A stretch of 64,000 nt of DNA from the NCBI RefSeq assembly GCF_042186555.1, contig NC_133335.1, positions 173,494,419 through 173,558,418 of the forward strand, written 5' to 3'. Under the pieces are notes generated by a model. It had not been told where the DNA came from. It did no database searches and saw only the letters and a list, made by a program, of their open reading frames with translations. The translations under genes and the position numbers were made by a program. Source of the stretch: Aquarana catesbeiana (lineage: Eukaryota; Chordata; Amphibia; Anura; Ranidae). The first letter of the stretch is position 1; every line of letters starts with the position of its first letter. Positions 21,011-33,300 of this stretch are shown here, piece by piece.

Positions 21011-21109
21011 CTCGGGGATGATCAGCCTGAGCTCCCCGTCCTCTTCCCCCTCCTCCTGGACGTACACATACTCCCGGAGCACGACTCGAAGCTCCCCTTC
21101 TTCCCCCAT
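21011..21109 (-). CDS. METTL23: METTL23 coding exon 1 (proposed)
   Basis: The minus strand opens with an ATG at 21109 preceded in frame by a TGA four codons upstream. It reads 33 codons: an acidic, low-complexity N-terminus (Met-Gly-Glu-Glu-Gly-Glu...) ending in Leu-Arg-Leu-Ile-Ile-Pro-Glu. Joining it at phase 0 to the exon at 14815 gives Ile-Pro-Glu-Val-Leu-Asp-Ser, which fits the sequence that precedes Tyr-Gly-Met-Tyr-Val-Trp-Pro-Cys in vertebrate METTL23. The donor after GAG is GTGCTG, a weak match to the consensus, and is the main reason for caution. The start codon is 412 bp from the JMJD6 start, on the opposite strand. Confidence 0.62.
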
Positions 21110-21521
21110 CCGGAGACATCACCGGGGGGAACTCCTCCACACGTGCGCCGCCATACTGTCGCACATTAATGGCGCCATCGGCGGAACCCGGCAGCCATAT
21201 TGGTAGAGGAAACCGCATAGCTTTAGTTGTAGGATGTATCGCTGCACACATGCGTGTGCAGCCATTTGCTTAGGATAAAAAAAAAATACGCCGAGCGCCG
21301 ATAGAAGGTGAAAATGAAAAGTATTGGCGTTATATAATTTCGTGTGTGCGCTGACCCTCCCAACATGGCGGCTCTCTCAGGACAAGGCGTGCGGGGAGGG
21401 CGCTTCACTTCCTGATACGTGTGAGCCAATCGGAAATGGGGTGGGCGGGGCGCAGAGTGTCTGGTGAGCGGCTGGGAGATAGCTGGGGGGATCAGAGCGC
21501 GCCTGGTAGGGAATACTCGGG
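21110..21521. promoter_or_regulatory. Bidirectional CpG-island promoter of METTL23 and JMJD6
   Basis: This is the interval between the two divergent start codons. It is rich in CpG and contains a CCAAT box on the + strand (21426-21430) followed by a GC box GGGCGGGG (21443-21450). There is a CCAAT box on the - strand (21199-21203) and a YY1-type AACATGGCGGCT (21362-21373). There is no obvious TATA box at a conserved place. These elements are typical of divergent housekeeping promoters; the METTL23/JMJD6 head-to-head arrangement is known from mammals. CpG richness continues from about 20900 to 21660. Confidence 0.75.
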
Positions 21522-21650
21522 ATGAACCACAAGAGTAAGAAGAGGATAAAGGAGGCCAAGCGGAGTGCTCGGCCCGAGCTGAAGGACTCGCAGGACTGGA
21601 TCCGCCATAATTACATAGAGGTGTACAGCCTGAGCACCAACAATGTGCGG
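21522..21650 (+). CDS. JMJD6: JMJD6 coding exon 1
   Basis: 129 nt, residues 1-43, phase 0. It starts Met-Asn-His-Lys-Ser-Lys-Lys-Arg, a basic N-terminus shared with mammalian JMJD6. It ends at CGG|GTGAGT, a strong donor. The start has G at -3, and an in-frame stop lies 12 bases upstream. Confidence 0.96.
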
Positions 21651-24600
21651 GTGAGTGAGCGCTCCCACCTCTACACATTATAGGGGGAGGGCTCACTGGG
21701 GAGCCAGCACTGCTGGACGGTGGGTGGACTCCCCCCTGTAATAGGCCTATATTGGATGGTTCCAGCACACACAGGTTACCTATGTCATAGTACTGGGGTA
21801 CACGTGGTACTCAGAGGAGGGATGTCCTGAATACAGCATCCTCCATGTGACTTCTACTTCTGTACATCAACTTCTTCTCAGGGTGTACACATCAAATAAC
21901 TTCCAGCCAATCCCGACATTTCTCTCCTACATATTAAAATCAGTTTTTTGTTTTTTTTTGCTGGAAAGTTCCGTAGAATCCCAAGCAGTATATATTTTCC
22001 AATGGCGGAGGCCCCCCGTAAAATAAAATGCCAATTGTCTCAATTTTATTTATTTTTGTAGTATTTTTGTGCATCTGTTTATCAAATGCTAATTTTCAGG
22101 GGAAAAAGAACACACTAAAATGCATTAGTGTACACAAACACAATTATATTACCCATTTTTTTAATAATCTAAAAGAAGATGTTGCACTGACTAAATAGAT
22201 ACCAAACATGTCAAGATTTAACAATTTGCATGCCTGTGAAATGGTGACACTATAGTACCTAAAATTCTACACGTTAAAATCCTTCTACTGGTTATCGGAG
22301 GTACGGCTCTAGAATGATTGCTTCCACGCTGACATTTGCGGCAATACCTCACTTGTGTGGTTCAATCACTGCTTACGTATGTGTGTCCTACATGCCCATT
22401 TGTACAGTAGGACAGAGGAGCTTTATTTTTTTTTTCTTTACAAACTTTTTTTTGAAAACCGACCCTTTTTTTTTTTTTTTTTTTAGTTTTTTTTTAGTTT
22501 TTTTTTTTTAGTTTTTCAATAATAACCAAGGGTACAAGATAAGCAGATTGGCAAAGGACAATAAGCGCCAGCATACAGGTCATAAAATAAGGAAAACAAG
22601 CATAGGATAGATGGTACCCAAGGCGGGATAAAACATACATTTTTATCAAGCTTTATAATGGCAGATCAAAAACAGTTCAGCTAGATCCCACCATTGGCGC
22701 AATGATACACAATCAGATGTCAGGAGGCATTGTCTGAAACCCAAAAGTTACAGGAGAGCAACAAAAAGGAAGGAGTGATACAGGGCATCCACCTACATGT
22801 CAGACGTTGCCATCCATACCCAGGGTAACCAGGGCAGGAAAACTTTATTATTTTATTTACATTTTTTTGTACTACCTTTATTGCTATCACAATGGATGAA
22901 CAATTTATATCATTGGCAGTGACAGGTACTCTTTATGGAGAGATCTGGGGTCTGTTGAACCCCAGATCTCTCCTGTGCCTTCAAAAGCATTGGTTTGAAC
23001 AGATGCTTGTCTAGCCGGAAATGGCTAATAAACAACCGGGAGTGGCGTAATCACATCTGGCTTTGTTCGTCACAGAGGAGGGGAAAGAAAGATGTTGCTT
23101 TTTCTCCTCTGTCTGCAGCCATCCTGGGCTCCATGATGGCACAGGAGAGATGACGGTGGGAGGGGGTGGCTCCTTCCGCACCCTGTAAAAGTGATCAGGC
23201 AGCTGTAGAGCCACTCACATCTCTTTTACAGGAAAGAGGATCGCTGGACCTAAAAAAAAAAAAAAAAAAATAAGATAAGTTTAAAGTGATTGTAAAGTCT
23301 CGTTTGTTATTTTTTATAGAGGAAAAAAAAAAAAAAATGTTATACTTACCTGCCCCGTTGCAGTGGATTTGCACAGAGTAGCCTGGATTCTCCTCTTCTA
23401 GGGTGCCTCTTCTGTGCTCTGCCCCTCCCTCCTGTTGAGTGCCCCCACAGCAAGCAGCTTGCTGTGGGGGCACTCAAGCCGAGATGCAGCTCTGTGTGTC
23501 CATTCAGACACGGAGCTGCGGATCCGCCCCGCCCTCTCTCCTGATTGGCTAACTGACTTTGACAATGGCACCACTGCTGTGTCTCAGCCATACGGGAGGG
23601 AGGGGCAAACATCGCAGGGCAGAGAGGGGGCTCAGGTAAGTATGAGGGGGGCTGCTGCACACGGAAGGCTCTTTATCTTAATGCATAGAATGCATTAAAA
23701 AAAAAACAAAAAAAACCCCTGACGTTATAACCCCTTTAAAGTGGACCTTCAGCTTCCCAAGGACGATCCTGCCTCTCCACCCGTCCTCCCTTCCTCTGCA
23801 GGAATAGGGCTTTCCCCTTCCTTTTTTTTTTTTTATAATGTAAATTTAAAGTCCGCTCTGCCTCCCCATGCATGTCACTTGCTTTAGGCGAATGATTTGC
23901 CCGTTGTGCCGCCCTGGATGTGCATGTCGCATATCCCAGGAGGCATAGCCTTTCATTAAAGGAAAGGAGGGGCCCACCCGCTGAACCCGGAACAGCTGGT
24001 GGCCTCTGAATGATGTCAGAAAGAACATGGTGTAGGACGGCGCAGGTGGCAGGACTTGAGAATCTCAGCAGGACAATGCTGAATCCACTGGATGGGTGAG
24101 TATCTGAAATGTGCAGATACCACCTTCAGGTAAGCGAGGCTAAAAAATAATAATAATGGTGAGGTCAGTCAGAGGTTATCCTTTGTCCCCTCTCCTGCTC
24201 TTCTTTTCTCCCTCCCAAATCTGTGTTCTCTATGCACAGCTTGTGTCGTTACTGTTGCTTTCTTCCCTCTTCAGCAACAGTAAAGCTTAAAGGTGTCAAC
24301 TGATAAGCCTCTAGTGGCTCTGATTTTAGGCATAGTGCCGAAACAGAGCAACTGAGCATGTGCAGAGCAGGGTGAGACAGTGTATTATGGGATAAACAGT
24401 ATAGACACTTATTTTTAATGTTTTACATAGCTACACCTGCAGAAGGGTTCAGCCTGAAGTGACCTATGACAACTTCATTTTCAGACTAAAGTTCCGTTTG
24501 AACATTTCTTTTGATTTGAATGAGAATCCTGTTAGCTTTCAACTGCTGTGTGTATTTTGGCCCATTGAGGAGATTCCCTCTCTTCTTCCTGTCCTATTTG

Positions 24601-27265
24601 AATCTCAAAAAGGGCAGGAAGTGAATAGTTTCTTTTTTGGCAGACAGCAGGAAAATCCTGACAGATCTTTTAAACCAGTGGTGGTCAACTTAATGGTTAT
24701 AGGGGGACTTTAATTGTGATATCCCTATGAGGGCCACACATATCGTTCAGTAAAAACATTTGGCAAACCGGCAGATTTTTAATGCAAGAGAGACAAGTGG
24801 TAATTCAGAATGGCTCTAACGTCACTTTTCTGGCAGTAGTCCCATTAAAGTGGTTGTAAAGTCACTACAGAGAAATCCTGTAATCCCCTCTCCTACAGGA
24901 AGATATAATGTGCAGTATCTTCTTCTCTTTTTTTTTTTTTTTTTATGATTTCACAAAATACCTTTTACAGTGCCGCTGGGTGCTCACGTGACCTGCCAGC
25001 GCTCTCCTTCCCTGATCCGAGCACTACAGCAGGTGGGGCTGAAATTCGTTGACGTCAGTGAGGAGAGCGGCGGGAGGTCACTTGAGCACCCAGCGGTGCT
25101 TTAAAATGGGGTATTTCTCAGTAGTAATTTTACAGCTATGGAGGCAGCGAGGAGATGGATCACACACAGGCTACTGAGCTGACAGGGAGGGAGGGATGAC
25201 AGAGGCACATGACCTGACCATGGTAATTGGGGATCAGCAGCCATAATTACTGTGTGGGACACAGGAACAGGTAGGATTAACCAGGTCTATTAGAATGTAG
25301 AGAGGGACAAATTACACAGCACAAGCACCATGCTCTGTATTCTGCTTTAAAGGATCAGGATCTCCTCCCCCTTTTTTTTGTTTTTCAAGCCAGAAGCCAT
25401 GTGGGGGGCACGGCAAACGTGTAGAAGAATGTGTTTTGGTCAGATAAGACCAAAATTTAACTTTTTGGCCTAAAAGCAAAACACTATGTGTGGTGGAAGA
25501 CTGCACATCACCCTGAACACACCATCCCCACTGTGAAACATAGTGGTGGCAGCATCATGTTGTGGGGTTGCTTTTCTTCAACAGGGACAAGAAAGCTGGT
25601 CAGAGTTGATGGGAAATGGATGAAGCCAAATACAGGGCTATCCTAGAAGAAAACCTGTTAGTCTGCAAAAAACTTGAGACTGGGGCGGAGGTTCACCTTC
25701 CAGCAGGACAACAACCCTAAACATACAGCCAGAGCTACAATGAAATGGTTTAGATCAAAGCATATTCAGGTGTAAGAATGGCCCAGTCAATGTCCAGACC
25801 TAAATCCAATTGAGAATCTGTGGCAAGACTTGAAAATTGCTGTTTACAGAAGCTCTCAATCCAATCTGACAGAGCTTGAGCTATTTTGCAAAGAAGAATG
25901 GGTAAAAATTTGATTCTAGATGTGCAAAGCTGGTAGAGACATCCCCAAGAAGACTTGCAGCTGTAATTGCAGTGAAAGGTGGTTCTACAAAGTATTGACT
26001 CAGGGGGGCTGAATACAAATGCACGCCACACTTTTCACATATTTATTTGTAAAAAATCTTGAAAACCATTTATCATTTTCCTTCCTCTTTGTGTTGGTCT
26101 ATCTATACACCAATAAAATACATTTACGTTTTTGGTTGTAACATGACAAAATGTAGAACATTTCAAGGGGTATGAATACTTTTTCAAGGCACTGTAGCTT
26201 TGAACCTGGAGATTACTCAGCTGAAAGCTAAATGTTAACAAGGTGGGCATACAGTGACATCATTACCCAAATATGGACATTGACTTGTCACTGGGTGGGC
26301 AGGCGGCCCTGTCTGAGTAAATGAGACTAGCTCTTCATCAGGTCGACCTCACTTTTGACTGGCAGTTCATAGCAGTGGGCGGATCTGAATGCTACTATTG
26401 TACTGAATAGCAGCTATGAATCCACCCACTGCCTGTGCTGTCATTGCAGGATTCTACCTCATGGGGAGCTCTTAGTTCCCCCATCAGGCTACTCGCCCAC
26501 TCCTAAGCGTCTTGTCAGTGTGATGGGCGCAGTAGCCATGGAGGGAAGGCAGAAGTGTAGTAGGGAAGGAGAGTCCCTAGAGCAGACATGGACAGATTCA
26601 TGGATGTGTCTGACAGGTACATGAATTGGACACAAGCACTGACCCTTTCAGTGCTGCGCCCTAGCAGAATTCTAAAGGATGTCTACGACATCCATTATGA
26701 ACCCCCCCCCCCCTCCTCAATGATGTCTCTCCTGTGGTAAAGTTCCTTACTTGCCTGTGCGCCATGTACAAACATACAACTCCATGTACAAATTTCTTCA
26801 ATGCCGAGGTTAACCACTTCAGCCCCGGACCATTTGGCTGCCCAAAAACTAGAGCACTTTTTGCGATTCGGCACTGCGTCGCTTTAACTGACAATTGCGT
26901 GGTCGTGCGATGTAGCTCTCAAACAAAATTTACATCCTTTTTTCCCCACAAATAGAACTTTCTTTTGGTGGTATTTTATTTTTTGCGCTATAAACAAAAA
27001 AATAGCAACAATTTTGAAAAAAACACATTCTTTTTTACTTTTTGCTATAATAGCCCCCAAAAATATAAAAAAAACTTTTTTTTTTTTTTTTTCTCAGTTT
27101 AGGCCGATACGAATTCTTCTACATATTTTTGGTAAAAAAAAAATCACAAGAAGCGTTTATTGGTTTGCGCAAAAGTTATAGCGTTTACAAAATAGGGGAT
27201 AGTTTTATGGCTTTTTTTTTTAATAAATTTTTTTTTTTTACTAGCTAGTAATGGCGGCGATCAGC

Positions 27266-27303
<38 letters not shown>

Positions 27304-30300
27304 CTGTGACATTATGACAGACTAATCGGACACTTTTGCAATTTTGGGACCATTCACATTTATATAGTGATCAGTGAGATTTAAAAATGCATTGATTACT
27401 GTGTAAATGTGAAGGGGTTAAGTGTGTCCTAGGGAGTAATTCTAACTGGGGGGGCCGTGGCTATGTGTGGCACGACACTGATCACCACTCCCGATTTATG
27501 GAGAAATGCTTGTTTACATCAGCATTTCCAATTTCTTCCTCTCCGTGAGACGTGGGGCCCACGATCACACTCACAGAGGTCGCGCCTGCAAACCACTTCT
27601 TAACCACTTCCCGACCGCCGCACGACTATGTACGTCCTAAGTTTGAACGGGGATATCGTTGTTATGGCAGCAGCTAGCTGCCATAACCCCGGTATCCCCG
27701 TTTTCGTGCGGCGGCCGGCTTTCAGATAAAAGTGGTCCCTGCGGCGGATTCGCCGCGAGATCACTTTTATCAGTGGCGGGAGAGGGGCCCACCCCCCCCT
27801 CCCACCGCGATCCGGTGCCCTCCGCCGCTTACCGGAGCCGTCGGTAGCGGCGGAGGCGATCGCGTCCTGTGCCATGGTGTGTCTGGAGACGAGTGAGGCC
27901 AAGATGGCGCTCACTCGTTTCCATGACACTGCTGGGCGGAAGCGACGTCAAAACGTCACTTCCGTCCACGCCTCTTAAAGGCATATTTTTTTCAAATGTC
28001 ATTTTTCTAAATGACTTTTTTTTTTTTTTTTTTTTTATTGCATTTTAGTGTAAATATGAGATCTGAGGTCTTTTTGACCCCAGATGTCATATTTAAGAGG
28101 TCCTGTCATGCTTTTTTCTATTACAAGGGATGTTTACATTCCTTGTAATAGGAATAAAAGTGACACAATTTTTTTTTTTTTTTTTAAACCGTGTAAAAAT
28201 AAATAAAATATTGTAAAATAAATAATAAAAATAAAAAAAATTTTTTTTAAAACCCCCCTGTCCCGACGAGCTCGCGCGCAGAAGCGAACGCATACGCGAG
28301 TAGCGCCCGCATATGAAAACGGTGGTCAAACCACACATGTGAGGTATCGCCGCGACCGGTAGAGTGAGAGCAATAATTCTAGCCCTAGACCTCCTCTGTA
28401 GCGCAAAATATGCAACCTGTAGAATTTTTTAAACGTCGCCTATGGAGATTTTTGAGGGTAAAAGTTTGACGCCATTCCACGAGCGGGCGCAATTTTCAAG
28501 CATGACATGTTGGGTATCAATTTACTTGGCGTAACATTATATTTCACAATATAAAAAAAAATTGGGATAACTTTACTGTTTTATTTTTTTATTCAAAAAA
28601 GTGAATTTTTTCCAAAAAAAGTGCGCTTATAAGACCGCTGCGCAAATACGGTGCAAAAAAAAGTATTGCAATGACCGCCATTGTATTCTCTAGGGTGTTA
28701 GAAGAAAAACCATTTATAATGTTTGGGGGTTCTAAGTAATTTTCTAGCAGAAAAACCTGTTTTAAACGTGTAAACACCTAAAATCCAAAACGAGGCTGGT
28801 CCTTAACTGGTTAAAGGGCAACGTACAGGTACATTAATCTGCCTGTACGTGCTCTTCTGCCGACCTATATATCGGCGTTAGCCGGTCGGCAAGCAATTAA
28901 TGAATCCTGGCACGTACACAGAACTGACATCCTCTTAGACCTCATGTACACTGCTGCTGGTAAACGGACGTTTAGGAGCAGTTGGGCATTTTTTTTTTTA
29001 ACTGTTCCTGAACTCTCCTCTGTTATCTTACCTGTCCATGTACACAGGGTCATTTACAGTCGTTTCTAAGCAGTTGAGTTTAGAGGCCTTTTTTTGGAAC
29101 GCAAAAAAAGGTTCAGAAGCTGATTTTAGAGGCATTTCAAGCGCCAAGTGCTTCTAAACAAGGTCATTTGCATTTATCTGCGTTTCATTTACAGGCATTT
29201 TTTCATTTTTGGCTATTTTAAAGTTTAAAAAAAAAGTTTTTAAACGCAATGCACCATGTAAACGCGGCAAAATGAACGTTTTAAACGTGGATTACTATCT
29301 GTCAAGTTAAATCATTCAGGAGAGGTTTAAAAACATCCCGTGTACATGAAGCCTTAGCCAGGCCAATGAACACGACTGATGATCGGTACCTGGAAGCCAA
29401 TCTAGCTGAAGATGGCAGCATCCATCGGACACTGCAGTGCGACAAAGAAGGTGAGTAAAGCTCCTCTTTAAAGGCTGATAATATAATGCAGGAGACTGGA
29501 GAATTGTTATGAGTAGGGATGAGCCAGATGTTCGACTCGAACATTGGGTGTTCGCCGAACAGCGAATATTATGTGGTGTTCGCGGCAAGCCGCGGAACGC
29601 CTTTAAAATCTATGGGACACTAACATGGAAAACCAAAAGTGCTATTTTCAAAGGTTAATATGCAAGTTATTGTCATAAAAAGTGTTTGGGGACCCGGGTC
29701 CTGCCCCAGGGGACATGGATCAATGCAAAAAAAAAAGTTTTACAAACGGCTGTTTTTTCGGAAGCAGTGATTTTAATAATGCATAAAGTTAAACAATAAA
29801 AAATGAAATATTTCTTTAAATATTGTGCCTGGGGGTGTCTATAGTATGCCTGTAAAGTGGCGCAGTTTTCCCGTGTTTAGAACAGTCTGACAGCAAAATG
29901 ACATTTCTAAAGGAAAAAAAGTCATTCAAAACTGATCGCAGCTGTAATGAATTGTCGGGTCTCAGCAATATAGATAAAACTCATTGAAAAAAAAAAAACG
30001 GCATGGGTTCCCCAACCCTGAACCCCTTTTTTTTTTTTTTTGCGTTGGGGGTCCCCCCAAAATCCATACCAGGCCCTTCAGGTCTGGTATAGATATCAAG
30101 GGGAACCCTGCACCAAAAAAAATGGCATAGGGGTCCTCCCAAACCCTTATCTGAGTACGCAACCTGGCAGGCCGCAGGAAAATTGGGGGGGGGGGGGGTG
30201 AGAAAGGCTCCCCCCTCCTTCTGAACCGTACCCCATGTTGATGAGGACAAGAGCCTCATCCCCACAACCCCTTGCCTGGTGGTTGTGGGAGTCTGCAGGC

Positions 30301-33300
30301 GGGGGGCTTATCGCAATCTGGAAGCCCCCTTTAACAAGGGGACCCCCAGATCCCGGCCCCCCCCCCCCCATGTGAATTGGTAACGGGCCAAAAGGTAAAA
30401 AGACAGGAGACACTTTGGGACAAGTCCTTTATTAAAAAAATAAAAATGTCCTGCGATGTAAATCCATCTCTTACCACCCGATGGACTGAAAAAAAAAAAA
30501 AGAAAAGCAACAGCTCCACCTCCATGGGAGGCTCCCGAGTGACACTTCTTCTTGGTGACAGCTGTTATATAGCTGAGGACAGGGCCACCTGGTAATGTAA
30601 ATGGGCGACCCCGCCTTCCTCTGATGTCACGTGGGGTCAGAGGGGGCGGGGTCGCCCGTTTGCATCACTTGGTGGCCCCGCCCTCAGCTATATAACAGCT
30701 GTCACTGAGAATAAGCGTGGGGGGGGGGCAGGGATCTGGGGCTCCCCTTATTAAAGGAGGCTTCCAAATTCCAATGAGCCACCCACAGACCCCCACAACC
30801 ACCAAGCAAGGGTTGTGGAGATGAGGCCCTTGTCCCCATCAACATAGTCTCTTCAAAAGTGAAGAGGTTACTCGCCATACAAAAGTTTTCGTACGGCAGA
30901 ATACCACGTCAGAAGTGACGTAATGTGTTGAATAGTTTTGTATGTGTTCTTTCGTTTCTGAGCATGCGTAGTCTTGGTCTTACTATTTTTTTTGGACGAA
31001 AACCATATTAATGAAATGAAAATCGGACGTTGTGTTCACGTATGTCTAAAATGTTATAGTCTGCACATCCAGCGTAATCGGCTGCCGAAAGTACCATACG
31101 AATGATCCGAAAATCGGCAGATCGTTCGGATGAAATTTTACTTCTGATTTGCGTATCGTGTGTACGGGCCTTTTAATGATCAGCACTGTTATTATTAGAA
31201 GATGCTCAGTACAACATTTCATATCATCAGGGAATTCTTTGTTTAACCACTTCAGCCCCTGAGGATTTACCCCCTTCCTGACCAGAGCACTTTTTGCGAT
31301 TCGGCACTGCGTCGCTTTACCTGACAATTGCGCGGTTGTGCGACACTGTACCCAAACAAGATTGACGTCCTTTTTTTTTTTTTTCCTCACAAATAGAGCT
31401 TTCTTTTGGTGTTATTTGATCACCTCTGCGATTTTTATTTTTTGCGCTATAAACAAAAAAAGAGTGACAATTTTTTGAAAAAAACACAATATTTTTTACT
31501 TTTTGCTATAATAAATATCCCCCAAAAATTTATAAAAAAAAACAATTTTTTTTCCTCCGTTTAGGCAGATTATGTATTCTTCTTCTACATGTTTTTGGTA
31601 AAAAAAAATTGCAATAAGCGTATATTGATTGGTTTGCGCAAAATTTATGGCGTCTACAAAATAGGGGATGGTTTTATGACATTTTTATTTTTAATTTTTT
31701 TTTTTTTTATTAGTAATGGCGGTGATCTGCGATTTTTATCAGGACTGCGACATTATGGCGGACAGATCGGACACTTTTGGGACCAGTGACATTTATACAG
31801 CGATCAGTGCTATAAAAATGCATTGATTACTGTGTAAATGGCAGTGAAGGGGTTAAGTGTGTCCTAGGGAGTGATTCTAACTGTGAAGGGGGAGGAGCTT
31901 CAACACACAGGACAGTGATCACTGCTCTCAATGACAGAGAACAGTGATCTCTGTCCTGTCACTAGGCAGAACAGGGAAATGCGCTGGTCCTAAAGAGCTG
32001 CGGGCAAGAGTTTTTAGGCGAGCCCGCGGCTACGGGCTAGTCCGCGAGGCCGGATGCCGCGGACTAGGCCGAAGCCACGGCCTCGCCTAAAAACTCCTGC
32101 CCGCAGCTCCTCAGGACTGGCGCGGTGTCCAAAAAAAAAAAAAATTTGAATCGTGAATTGAGTTTTTTTTTCTCTTGGAAAATCTCCCTGCCCTAGGTGT
32201 AAACATGACTGTAAGCTAACAATTTTATTTAGTGACAGGGGCTTTGGTGTTCAGAGAGCTTTAAAAAAGCGTGTCCGAAGCCATGTTTTGAAGCAAGTGT
32301 AAACGAGCCCTTAGGCCCCTTTCACACGGGACGGATCCGTGTTGATCCGCCCCGTGTTTATCCGCTGCTCAGCGGGGATCGCTCCGCTTTCCCCAGCTGA
32401 GCAGGCAGATGACAGGGCGGGACCCGCACACTGTGCAGGGACCGCCCTGTCAGATCTCCGCTCTCCCCTATGGGGGATCGGAGGAACACGGACCGTCTGT
32501 CCGTGTTCCTCCGATCCGCTCTGCAGACGGATAGAAAAATAGGATTTTCTTCCGTCCGCAGAATCGGACGAGAGCGGAGGCGGACAACATCGGGTGTCAG
32601 CGGATGTACATCCGCTGACACCCGCTATCCCATAGGGATGCATGTATGTCCGTATTTCATCCGAAAACGGATGGATGAAATACGGACATACGGTCCGCAT
32701 GTGTGAAAGGGGCCTTAGGGCTCATTTATATTGGCGGCAGCTCTTTTTTTTTTTTTTTCCCATCTGAAAAGCATTCAGTGGTGGATCACTTTTTAGAGCG
32801 GGTTTGACAGGCAGCTGGGAGGCAACATGTCATCTTCTCACTTTTACCCTTGAAAAGCCCTCACAGGGCAATTAGAACACAGCGCTGTTTATTCGAATGG
32901 GTTGCATTTGGTGTAGGTACTGCCAACCAAACATGACAGCGGGTATAATTTTTGCCACAGCTGTGAAGTTCTGCAGCCATGTGTACACCCCCCTCCAATC
33001 ACTGTTAGGGGGAGGTCGGGGGATAGTAAAACCACCTATTTTTTAATCTGTGATATTATATAATAGGTCCGTGTAATTGCTTTTACGCTTTACATAGCAT
33101 GTTTCAGCAGTTTAAATTGTGCCTTTTGGTCTTTTCAGATAATGAATCAGATTTTGCTGGGATTTCCAGGTGGGAGAGCAATGACACTTCCAAGGGGTAA
33201 TAATGTCTAGCAGCTAGCCAGCAATCATGCTTTGCTTTGACAACTCCAAACTGATGAACTATGAAATTGGGTTGCAGTGTCTTTATTACACAATATTTTT

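Noticed and set aside
20763..21251. 162-codon minus-strand open frame through the METTL23 promoter side
   Set aside because: It is a shadow frame in the CpG island; the frame that joins METTL23 exon 2 is a different one (21109-21011).
32311..32706. Overlapping arginine/serine-rich frames on both strands
   Set aside because: They come from the palindromic GC-rich MITE at 32314-32714.
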